Positions 25,801 to 35,500 of a stretch of DNA of 64,000 nt are shown piece by piece. The DNA lies in contig NZ_CP109090.1 of the NCBI RefSeq assembly GCF_035917575.1, forward strand, positions 7,874,001-7,938,000. Reading direction: 5' to 3'. A program made the position numbers and the translations under genes. Numbering within the stretch: position 1 is the stretch's first letter; every line of letters starts with the position of its first letter. The stretch comes from Streptomyces sp. NBC_01788. GTDB lineage: Bacteria > Actinomycetota > Actinomycetes > Streptomycetales > Streptomycetaceae. Below the pieces are notes generated by a model. That model was given only the letters and a program-made list of their open reading frames with translations. It was not told the origin of the DNA and did not search any database.

Positions 25801-28800
25801 GCGGGTACGGGCACGGTGACCGCGGGCCCGGGACGCGGAACCTCGGTGGCGGCCTCCGCCAGCCGGGCGAACAACTCGTCGGCGCGCACCGGCACCCCGG
25901 CGGCGACGAGTTCGGCTGCCGCGAGGCAGGGCTGCCGCAGCCCGGTGTCGCCCGGGGCGTCCAGCGCGACGGCCACATGATCCCGGTCGCCGAGCACCCG
26001 CTTGATCCAGCCGGTGCACAGCTTGCGCGGCCCGTGCTCCACGAAGACCCGGACACCGTCGGCCCACGCCTGCTCGACCGTGGCCGCGAAGTCGATCGTG
26101 TTCAGTCCCTGCGCGGTGAGGGCCTCGGCGGCCCGCTCGGCCGTCGGCCGGTACGACTGCCCAGTGGCTCCGCTGTAGAACCGCACACCGGGCACGTCGA
26201 CGGTGGGCTGGTGGTGCGCCCGGCGCCACACCTCGCGGATCTCCGACAACTCCGGTGCGTGGGCGGCCAGGTCGTAGTCGAGCTCGATCGCCCGGTCGCC
26301 GCCGATCCTCGCCACGACGGCCGCGCACGCGCGGGACTCGCCGCCGATGACACAGACTCCGGGCGCGTTCACCGCCATCAGATGGACCGCGGCCTCGGCG
26401 GCGAGCTCGGCACGGACCACCTCCAGGGGCGCCGTGACCAGATGGCTGGACCAGCGGGAGCCCTGGACACCCAGACGCTCCCAGTGCCGCCGGACCGCCC
26501 TGAGTTCACCGGTGAGTTCGGTCGTGAACAGACCACTGTCACGGGTGGCGTCGAAGAGCCTCGCCGAGTCCGGCCAGGCACCCAGCGCCACTAGGGCGGC
26601 CGACTCGCCCGAGGAGTACCCGACAGCGGCGTCCGGCCGCAGCCCGAGCACCTCCCGGCTGAACACCGTGTGAACGGCGGCGAGTTCGGCGGCGGCCCAG
26701 ATCTGGTCGAACACCCCGCGCTCCGCACGGGAACGCAGTCGTGCGCCGATCGCCCCGTGCCGGGCCCGGAAGGCCTCGCCGAGCGACGGCAGCGCGAGCA
26801 TCAACTCGCGGCCCATATCGGGGTACGCGGCCGAGCCGTTGGTGTACACGAACGCCGTCTGCCCCGTGACCGGCCTGTCCCGGTACGCCACATCGGTCGG
26901 GCGGGTCCCGTCCCCGGCCAGCCAACGACGGGCCGCCTCCACACGGCCCGGCAACGCGTCGTCATCGGCCACGAGCGCCAGCCGGGCCGGTCCGGCCCCG
27001 GACTCCGCACCGGCCTCCAGCGCGGCCAGCACCTCCCGGCGGCCGGCCCCGGAGAAGACGTGCAGACGCGGAGCCGGGCCCCGCAGCCACGGCCGCGCGT
27101 CCCCCGCGCGCAGCCGGACACTCGCGGCGGGACCTTCCATCGGTGTCACCACGGCCTTCGCGGTGACCGCGACGGCCGCGGTGTCCGCGGGACCGCCCGA
27201 ACGGGGCACCGCGCGGTGGTGCAGCGAGAGCGCCGCGACCGCGACGGAGACCAGCCCGCACGCGGCGTGAGCGCGCCCGAAGGCCGACGCCGGGTCGAAC
27301 ACCGCGTCGGGGCCGTCCCCGATGACCATGCCGGGCGTGCCGGCGGTGTCCTCGTCCAGCAGGGCGACGACGGTGTCGCCGTCCCTGCGCGCGGTGTCCA
27401 GCGACTTGAGGACCAGGACGACGGCGGCGTCCCCGGGTTCGTCCTCGTGCCCCAACTCCCGCTGGGCTGCCCGGTGCACCGCCTCGCAGGACAGGTCGGT
27501 GGCACCGACGAGGGCGGCGTCGACCTCCCCCGACCGTACGGCCCGGGCCGCCAGGTCCAGCGCCACCAGTCCGGACGCCTCCTCCGCCGAGACCGCGAAC
27601 CCCGGTCCCGCCAGGTCGAGTTGGGTGCTGATCCGGTTCGCGACGAGGTTCGGCATGCTGCCCACCACCGCCTCCGCGGTCATGGGCGGCACGAACGCGT
27701 CCCGTGCGAGCCCCGCCGACGTCGCCGTGGCGGGAAGCCCGGCCTGCTCCAGCCAGTGGGGAACCCGCCAGCGGGCGCCCGCCCGGGCCACCTCGGGGTC
27801 CACCCCCATGCCGACGACCACCATGGTCCGCTCCCGAGGCAGGGACACCGACCGTACGGCCTCCCGGGCCGCCTCCAGCACCAGGAGCTGATGGCGCACC
27901 GTCCGCTGAAGGGCCAGGGGCGGGAAGCACAGGTCCCTCAACTCCACGGCGATCTCCGTGGCGGGACCGCGCCGCTCACCGCCCAGCACCGCCCGACGGA
28001 AGTCCTCGGTACAGGTCCCGTCGCCGACGCGGGCGCCCAGGGCGACGATCGCCACCGGCGTACGGCCGCCCGGCGACTCCTGTACCCGGGCCGGGGCGGT
28101 CACGGCGTCGGCCGGCGGGTGGACCGGCCGCGACACGGCGGACACCGGGCGCAGAGGTCCCGGTGCGGCGGGCACCGGGTCGCCGTCCGGAAGGTCCACC
28201 ACCAGATGGGCGTTGGTCCCGCCGAACCCGAACGCGCTCACCGCCGCCCGGCGCGGCCCCGACCACGGTTCCGGCGCCGCCAGCACCCGCAACGGCGTGC
28301 CCGCCAGCGCCTCCAGCGGCCGCTGTGCCCCGAGCGTCGCCGGACGCACCCCGGCGCGCAGCGCGCCGAGCACTTTCAGCAGCCCGGCCGCGCCCGCCGA
28401 GGCCAGCAGGTGCCCGACGTTCGACTTCGCCGAACCGATGGGCACGTCGTCACCGGCCCCGAAGACCCGGGCCATGGCGCGCGCCTCCACCGCGTCCCCG
28501 ACCGGCGTCCCCGTCGCATGGCACTCGACGAGCGACACGGTCCCGGGCGCGACGCCCGCCACCTCGTACGCCAGGCGCATGGCACGGACCTGGCCCTCCT
28601 CCGACGGACTGATCAGCCCGGCCCCCCGCCCGTCGTTGGACAACCCGACACCGCGGATCACCCCGAGCACGGGCAGACGGGCGGCGCGGGCCTCGGACAG
28701 CCGCATCAGCGCGACGAACCCGGCGCCCTCGCCGTGCACCAGGCCGTCCGCGTCCCGGTGGAAGGGGCGGCTGCGCCCCGTACGGCTCGTCGCCGACAGC

Positions 28801-29501
28801 CCGCAGAATCCCACGTGCAGATAGAGGGGGTCCGCCCGGCTGACCGCACCGGCCACCATCAGGTCCGCCGTGCCGTCGTGCAGCTGGTCGCACGCCAGCT
28901 TGACCGCGTACAGCGACGACGCGCAGGCGGCGTCGAGGGACCACGCGCCCGCGCCGAGCCCGAGGGCCCGTGCGGCGAGCAGGGCGGGCAGCCCGGACGA
29001 GAAGCGGTTCCGGGCGTCGGGCCGCTCCCCGCGCTCTCCCGTCAGCAGGGCGTCACGGAGCCGGGGTTGCTGGGCGGACAGCCAGACGTGCTCGGCGAAA
29101 GCCGCCCCCGAGGGCGTGGGGTAGGACAGGTTTCCCAGCACAAGGCCCGCGCGCGGCAGCGGACCCTCGCGGCCCGCCTCCGTGAGCGCCTGCCGGACGC
29201 CGTACAGGACCCAGTGGAAGAGCGGGTCCAGGGACAGGATCCGCTCCGGGGCCATCCGGAAGCCGCTCGGGTCGAAGACGGACTCGAACCCCGTGACGAA
29301 CCCGCCGACATCGGTCCAGGTCCGGTCGAGATGGTCGTCCACCGAGCCCATGGCCCAGCGGCGGGGCAGCCGCCACCGGCGCTCCGGGACGGCCGACAGG
29401 CTCGCGCGGCCCGCGGCGACGTTGTCCCAGAACGTGTCCGGATCGAGCGCGTCGGGCAGCACACAGCCCCGGCCGACGACGGCGATCGGTTCGAATTGCA
29501 T
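22899..29501 (-). CDS. PfaC-like PUFA/heterocyst-glycolipid-type synthase: KS-CLF-AT-DH-DH
   Basis: This 2200-residue subunit has these domains in order. Ketosynthase (about 1-440): Cys193 in DAACASSLYAV, His328 in VECHATGT, His364 in SNVGHLLASAG. Chain-length-factor-like KS (about 480-800): the active Cys is replaced by Glu641. Acyltransferase (about 880-1185): GYSSGES, nucleophile Ser963, His1081. Linker (about 1200-1380) with a helix around 1311-1345. Then four hot-dog folds (about 1415-2190) as two FabA-type dehydratase pairs: 1 and 3 lack the dyad, 2 has His1673/Asp1677 in GHFKNDPCMPG and 4 has His2085/Asp2089 in AHFFQDPVQPG. This matches myxobacterial Pfa3 and zeamine-type subunits but without an acyl-glycerol acyltransferase. 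It should dehydrate and set chain length with the PfaA-like protein, 71 nt upstream in the same operon. Confidence 0.93.
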   Translation of the reverse strand: MQFEPIAVVGRGCVLPDALDPDTFWDNVAAGRASLSAVPERRWRLPRRWAMGSVDDHLDRTWTDVGGFVTGFESVFDPSGFRMAPERILSLDPLFHWVLYGVRQALTEAGREGPLPRAGLVLGNLSYPTPSGAAFAEHVWLSAQQPRLRDALLTGERGERPDARNRFSSGLPALLAARALGLGAGAWSLDAACASSLYAVKLACDQLHDGTADLMVAGAVSRADPLYLHVGFCGLSATSRTGRSRPFHRDADGLVHGEGAGFVALMRLSEARAARLPVLGVIRGVGLSNDGRGAGLISPSEEGQVRAMRLAYEVAGVAPGTVSLVECHATGTPVGDAVEARAMARVFGAGDDVPIGSAKSNVGHLLASAGAAGLLKVLGALRAGVRPATLGAQRPLEALAGTPLRVLAAPEPWSGPRRAAVSAFGFGGTNAHLVVDLPDGDPVPAAPGPLRPVSAVSRPVHPPADAVTAPARVQESPGGRTPVAIVALGARVGDGTCTEDFRRAVLGGERRGPATEIAVELRDLCFPPLALQRTVRHQLLVLEAAREAVRSVSLPRERTMVVVGMGVDPEVARAGARWRVPHWLEQAGLPATATSAGLARDAFVPPMTAEAVVGSMPNLVANRISTQLDLAGPGFAVSAEEASGLVALDLAARAVRSGEVDAALVGATDLSCEAVHRAAQRELGHEDEPGDAAVVLVLKSLDTARRDGDTVVALLDEDTAGTPGMVIGDGPDAVFDPASAFGRAHAACGLVSVAVAALSLHHRAVPRSGGPADTAAVAVTAKAVVTPMEGPAASVRLRAGDARPWLRGPAPRLHVFSGAGRREVLAALEAGAESGAGPARLALVADDDALPGRVEAARRWLAGDGTRPTDVAYRDRPVTGQTAFVYTNGSAAYPDMGRELMLALPSLGEAFRARHGAIGARLRSRAERGVFDQIWAAAELAAVHTVFSREVLGLRPDAAVGYSSGESAALVALGAWPDSARLFDATRDSGLFTTELTGELRAVRRHWERLGVQGSRWSSHLVTAPLEVVRAELAAEAAVHLMAVNAPGVCVIGGESRACAAVVARIGGDRAIELDYDLAAHAPELSEIREVWRRAHHQPTVDVPGVRFYSGATGQSYRPTAERAAEALTAQGLNTIDFAATVEQAWADGVRVFVEHGPRKLCTGWIKRVLGDRDHVAVALDAPGDTGLRQPCLAAAELVAAGVPVRADELFARLAEAATEVPRPGPAVTVPVPASPVLPPVEAAPVTLPRAPELAPVPDLEPGRSGAPASVAAPRPGASERRAALSVRPTDGREPPVTGARAAVVRQTGRVAALHQEILAGHAEAHQRFLRLSALAVTALRSGGVSVPVRPPDLPAPRPAPVPSAPRPLSLETAPLRPGPKFDRAQLEHLASREVSALFGPRFAEQDAYAVQTRMPQPPMLLADRVTGIDAVPAALVAPGPVRTDGTIWTETDVLPGGWYLDSTGRMPAGLMIEAGQGDLLLLSWLGIDLLNRGERAYRLLGCEVTYHGSLPEAGDTLHYEIHVDGHAEHDGVRLAFFHYDCYVDGELRLSVREGQAGFFTPEELAGSGGVRWDPAERPPGDDLPLDPPAVRCGRARFDADRVRALAQGRPADCFGPGWETTAAHVRSPGLDDGRLRLLHEVTEFDPAGGPWGRGYLRAETPLSPDDWFFAGHFKNDPCMPGTLMLQGGLQAMAFYLTALGFTVDRDGWRFETVDGLPFKAMCRGQATPAGRRVVYEVFVRGVSAGPVPTLYADVLGWVDGTKAFLGQEVALRLVPDWPLSHWRRSGPPVVQGSGAPVPLPVLGGLAGHREEKPVATAADGLPFGYASLLACAWGRPTEAFGAAYEPFDGTRRVARLPGPPYHFMSRIVSVEGPQGGMREGSGVVAEYDVPARAWYFEQSGGRTMPLAVLMEIALQPCGWLASYVGSALTTGTDLLFRNLDGAGTVTGEVAPATGTVRTHAELTRVSQSGDMIIESFRVRCTADGVPLFELSTTFGYFPPSAFEDQQGLTVSATDRARLDEPCDRVVDLTARPARYCAGEPRLPGPMLLMLDRITGSWPDGGSRGLGRLRSEKDVVPGEWFFRAHFFQDPVQPGSLGVEAMCQLLQYHLLERGAADGIPHPRFEPVLPGRETTWTYRGQITPANRLIRVDMDIVESGTDARGPYVAADATLWGDDTCIYRVRGLGMRVVSDAAPGPSSTP

Positions 29502-29572
29502 GCGGATCTCACTTCACGGCGGGGCAGGTCGGGACTGGTACGCGGGGAGCCAGGGATCGGAGGGCGCGCGGC

Positions 29573-32500
29573 TCAGGAGGGGCGGCGGACGAGTTCCACG
29601 CCCAGCAGTTCCAGACGGACGGCTCCATCGGCGTCGATGAGCGCCGCGTCGCAGCGCGCCCCCGTGCTGTGGACCTTCCGGCCCCGCAGCACACACCGCA
29701 CGGTGCCCTCAACCGGGCCGCGCCGGTGCACCCTGCACTCCGCGACGGCCATCGGCAGCGTCGCCGCACCGAGTGCCTCCTGCGCCCAGACCAGGGCGAG
29801 TTGGAGTGCGCCGTCCACGGCGGCCGGGTCGAGCGGCCAGTGCTCACCCGGCCACTCCAGCACGGATACGCCCGCGACGACCGCCTCGGCCCCGTGCTCC
29901 GAAACACCGTGCGTCGAGCGGACGGAGCGGAAGCGGGGGCCGTGGAAGAGGATCTCGCCGTCGTACAACTCGGCGCCATCCAGCGGCTTGAGGCCGTCCG
30001 GGCTGCTCCACGCGGCCGGATCCGGCTCCTCGGCTCCGGTGTCCAGTACGGCCCGGAAGTGCGCCACCCCGCTGTCGCCCCGCAGTTCCGCCTCCAGCCC
30101 CGACGGCGAACCGGCCGGGCCCCGGCTGCCGTGCAGGGTGAGCCGGTGGCCCGCTCCGGCCAGTTCGGGCAGGGCGCACTTCTTGTACACCCGCAGATCG
30201 CGCAGGACGAGAGGGCCGGCTGCACCCGGCAGCCATGCGGTGGCCGCCCCGGCGAACCAGTTCAGGACCATCGCCACGGGCAGCACGGGAACCCCGGCGA
30301 TCTCGTGATCGGCCAGCTGCGGCAGGCTGTCCGCCCGGACCAGCAGCTCAGCCGGACGCGGATCGCCGGCCGGCGACAGGGCCTCCGGATCGTCCCCGGC
30401 CACCAGGACGACCCGGGCCCCACCGGCCGCGCCGTCCAGCTCGGCCGTGAAGGCGGCCGCCCCCTGCTCCAGAGGGATCAGTGGAACCCCTGACCGGCCG
30501 AAGAGCCCGGCCAGAGCCGGCGTGACCATACCGCCGCGCCACGGACCCCAGGCGACGCACCGCACCAGGCAGCCGGGGCGGCGGACCTGCTCGGCGGACG
30601 CGACCTGAGCGAGGATCTCGTTGGCCATGGCGTAGTCGCTCTGCCCCGCGTTGCCGAACACGGCCGCCACCGAGGAGAACAGGCAGATCACGTCCAGCGG
30701 ATCGTCCGCCGTCGCGGCCAGCAGCGCGCGCAGACCGTCCACCTTGGTGGACATCACCGACTCGACCTGCTCGTCGGTCTTGTCGGCGATCAGCTTGTCG
30801 GCCAGCACCCCCGCGCCGTGCACGATGCCGGTGACCGGCCCCCACGCGTCACGTACGTCGCGCAGTGCCGCGGCCACGGCGTCCTCGTCGCGGACGTCCA
30901 CCTGCACGTACCGGACGGGGGGCCCCGCCTCCTCCAGCGCCGCCAGCGTCGCCCGCACCTCGCGCGCGGCCAGGATCTCCCGGGCCCGCGCCGCGATCCG
31001 GGCGGGCGAGGAGTCCGCCGCGTCCCCGGTGGAACGCTCGGCGAGCAGCCGGGTGAGCGCCGGTTCGTCGGCGGCCGACGCGAGCCCTTCGGGCTCGGGA
31101 GACGGTGCCGTCCTGCCGAGCAGCACGATTCGCGGACGGTGGGTCCCGGCCAGGTCCAGCAGCGCGGCTGCGGTCACCCCGCGGGCCCCTCCGGTGGCCA
31201 CGATCACCGACTCCGGCGTGATGCGCCGGGTGCCGTCGGGCGTCACCGGTGCGGGCACCGCCAGCAGGGTGGTGCGGGTACCGTCCGCGCGGAGCCCCAC
31301 CTCCAGGTCGGGGCCGCCTTCCAGCAGCTCCCGCACGATCGCCTCGGCGACCTCCTCGTCGCTCCGGCCGCCGCGTTCGCAGTCGACGGCCTTGACCGAG
31401 GCGCCCGGCCACTCCTTCGCTGCGGTCCTGGTCAGACCGGCGACCCCGCCCAGCCAGGCCCGGTCGGGTGCGTGACCGCCGAGCCCGAAGTCGCCTCCGG
31501 TGTCCTGCACGGTCACGAACAGCCCGCCCCGCTCGGCCGCCTGTGCCGCGACCGTGCGCGCGGCGCTGAACACCGACCGGTGGACCTCCCGCGCCTCGTC
31601 CGGTGCGCCGCTCGCGGTCAGCCCGCCGAGGTGGATGACACCGCGCGCGTCCTCGGGCACCTCCGCCGTGGCGGTGGCGTCCACGCCGTGCTCCGCCAGT
31701 TTCCGCGCGACGAGGCCGGTGAGCGCGGCGTCCTGGGGGCCCGCGCCCGTCACCACGAGCGGTCCGTCCAGGAGCCCGGCCGTCGCCAGGCCGGACGCCG
31801 GTGACTCCACGGCGCGCGGTACCAGCCTCGTCAGTGCCGTCTCCTGCCCGAACTCGGTGCGCATGGCCGGGATGGTTGGGACGCCGGCCATCTCCGGGGC
31901 GGCGGGAATCGCGGGTGCGGCGGGAATCCCCGAGACGGCGGGAGTTCCCGCCACTGCGGGGGTTCCTGACGCTGTGGGAACCCCCGACATGGCGGGGGGC
32001 CCGGACGAGGCGGACGCGGCCGGGGTGTCCGGCGCCGGGGTCCCGGGCTGCCGGCCGGCCGCCGTGAGCGCCTCGACGATTTCGCGCAGCGTCCGGAGCT
32101 TGCCGAGCTCTCCGACGTCTCCCGTCGCCATGTCGCCGACGCTGCGGCGCACGGCCGACAGGATCTCGACGCGCTTGATCGAGTCGACTCCCAGATCAGC
32201 CTCCAACTCCATGTCCACGTTGAGCATCTCGGCCGGATAGCCGGTGAGCCGGGCCACCACCGAGAGCAGGAGTTCCTCCAGCGCGGACGCCGACAGGGGC
32301 GCGCCATCGGTGGCCTGAGCCGGGGAATCCACCGGGACGGCGGCAGGCGCCCGGCCCTCGGCGGCGACCGGTGCGGGCGACGGCGCGACGCCGGACCTGG
32401 CGGGTGCGAAGGCGGGTTGGGCCCCGGGAACGCCGACCGCTGCCGGGGCCGGTGTCACGGGTGCAGGGACCTGCCGAGGGGCTGAAGGACGGGGGAGCGG

Positions 32501-35500
32501 CAGCGGTGCCGGGGGAGCCGGGGCGTCGAGCACACCGCCGGTGCTCTGGATCCCGAGCATCGCCGCCAGGGTGGTCTCGGTCATCCGCAGAAAGGCCAAA
32601 TGGCTGTCGGTCAGCATGCGCTGGCAGGCCGCGTGAGCCTCAGCCGTGTGCCGCTGGACGCTCTCCACCGCGGCGTACCACTCGGCTCCGGGGGCGGCTC
32701 CGGGCTCGGCACCGTACACGGCCAGGGCGTCGTCGGCGGGCACGGCGTCGTACGCGGGTACGGGGTCGTGCGACGGCTCGGCTTCGTACGCGTGCATGGG
32801 AACCACCGGGATGTCGGACGCGGGGGAGGGGGAGGGGGAGGGGGCAGGGACAGGTGCGCGATACGGGTGGTGCTCCAGCGCGGGCGCGGGTGCGGGCGCG
32901 GCTGCAGGCGATGGCTCGGCCCCGTCGGCGCGGGGTGGGTACAGCTGACCGTAGTTGGCTCCGCTGATCTTCACGGTCATCCGGGGCGTGCGCTCCTTGA
33001 CTGGGGTTCCGGGCGAGGCGTACGGCGCCCAGAGGGGATCGAAGTCGAGAGGGATGCCGTGCACGGCGAGTTCGCCGAGCGCGGTGTGCAGGCTGGAGAC
33101 CCCGGACCGGTCCGGCCGGTCCAGGGGGACGGCCGCGTGCTCGCGGTCACCGAGGATCTGCCCGACCAGGCCGGTCAGCGCGGTGCCCGCGCCGACCTCG
33201 ACGAAGGTGCGCACCCCCGCCGCGTACATCGCCTCGATCTGGTCGCGGAAGAGCACCGGTGAGGACAAGTGATCGGCGATCCGGCGGCGTACCTCGTCGG
33301 GCGACGACGGGTACGGTGCCGCGTCCGCGTTGCCGTACACCTCGAACCGTGGCTCCGTGAGCGGGACCGTGCGCAGGAACGCGGCGAGCGGTTCACCGGC
33401 CGGGGCGATCAGCGGGCTGTGGAACGCGGTCGACGTGGCCAGCCGGCGCGTGCCGACACCCTCGGCCGAGAACGCCTTCTCGGCGCGCGCGACGGCCTCC
33501 GTCACCCCCGAAAGCACCACCTGGCGCGGGGAGTTGTGGTTGGCCGGCCAGATGTCGCCGAACCCGCCGGCGGCCAGCACCGACACCACGTGCTCGTGAT
33601 CCGCCGCCACGGCCAGCATCGCGCCCGGTACGGCGGCCGCGTCCCGCATCAACTCGCCGCGCCTGCGGGCCAGACCGACCAGCGCGTCGGCGTCGAGGGC
33701 ACCCGCGCAGTGCAGTGCCACCAGCTCACCGAAACTGTGGCCCGCCGCGCAGTCCGGTCGCAGTCCCAGCTCCCGCAGTACGTCCAGCAGTGCGAGTGCG
33801 TGCACCGCGAGCGCGGGCTGCGCCCACTCGGTGGCGGCCAGAAGCGCCGCCTGAGCCGCGCGTTCCTCGTCGGTGAACGCGGGCGGCGGGAACACCACCC
33901 GGTGCAGGGGCCGTCCGTCGAAACCGGTACCGCCCAGCCGGTCCCACACGGCCTGGGCGGTCGGCGAGAGCATCGCGAGGCCAGCGCCCATCCCGACGTA
34001 CTGGGAGCCCTGCCCGGGGAACAGGAAGGCGAGCCGGCCGGGCTCAGGGTCCCCCACGGCGTACCGGATGCCGTTCGGTGTCGAGAGCGCCGTGCCGGGC
34101 TGTTGCCGGATCAGTGTGAGCGCCTGCGCGTACTTCTCCCGCAGGTCCTCGGTGTCCGTGGCGACGACGGCCAGCCGCACCGGGTCGGTGGGCGAGAACG
34201 CGCGATGGCTCTCCCGGGCGAGCGCGGCCAGCGGACGGTCTCCGTCCGTCTCCGGCGGCACCAGGTCGGACGGTGACGCGCCGCTGAACAGGATGAGTTC
34301 GTCCGGCGCTGAGCGATGGCGCGGCGGCACCCGGGCCGCGGCGCCCGAGGGCACGTACTCCTCCAGCGTGACGTGGAAGTTGCTGCCCCCGAAGCCGAAG
34401 CTCGACACCGACGCCCGGCGCGGATGACCGGCTGGCCGCACCCACGGCCGGGTCTCGGTGTTGACGTAGAACGGGCCGTCCGGGTCGGCGGCCGCCGGGA
34501 TCGGCCGGTCGACCTTGATGGTCGGCGGCAGCACCTTGTGGTGCAGGGCCATGACCGCCTTGAGCAGCCCCGCCGCGCCCGCCGCGCACTTGGTGTGCCC
34601 GATCTGCGACTTGACCGAGCCGAGCGCGCACCACTGCCCGTCCGTACGCGGCCCGTCCGTTCGCCCCGGCGCCTCGAACACCGCGCGCAGCGCCGTCAGT
34701 TCGGCGGTGTCCCCGGCTTTCGTGCCGGTCCCGTGCGCCTCGACCAGTTCCACGGTCCGTGGACCGTAGCCCGCCTGCTCGTACGCGCGTCGCAGAGCCC
34801 GTGCCTGGCCGTCGGGGAGCGGCGCGTAGATCGCCGTACTCCGGCCGTCGGACGAGGTGCCGATGCCCCGGATCACCGCGTGGATCAGGTCGCCGTCCCG
34901 CTCCGCGTCTGACAGCCGCTTCAGCGCGTACATCACGACCGCCTCGCCCAGCATGGTGCCGTCCGCCGCGTCCGAGAACGGACGGCAGTCACCGGAGCGG
35001 GAGAGCGCGGGCGTCTTGGAGAAGCACAGGAACATGCCGATGTCGTTGCCGGTGTCCACGCCTCCGCTGATCACCAGGTCGGCCCGTCCGAGCGCCAGTT
35101 CACCGACCGCCGTGGACAGGGCCGCCAGGGAGCTGGCACAGGCGGCGTCGGTGGTGTGGTTGGTGCCGTGCAGGTCGAACCGGTTGGCGATCCGTCCCGC
35201 GACGACATTGCCGAGCAGGCCCGGGAAGGTCGACTCCTGCCACGGAGTGAAGTGTGCCGAGATGCGGTCGCACACGGCCCGCGCCTCGGCCTCGGCGAAG
35301 CCGTACTCCCGCAACGCCTTCAGCCACAGCGGGCGTTGGGCGCGCCCGTACATGTGCGGGAGCAGTTCCAGGGCGGCAGCGCCGAGGACGACGCCGACCC
35401 GGTCCCGGTCCATGTCCGGCAGACCGCCGGCGTCGGTCAGCACCTGGTCCGCGACCATCAGGGCGAGCAGTTGGGAGGTGTCCGTCGCCGGCAGGCCGGC

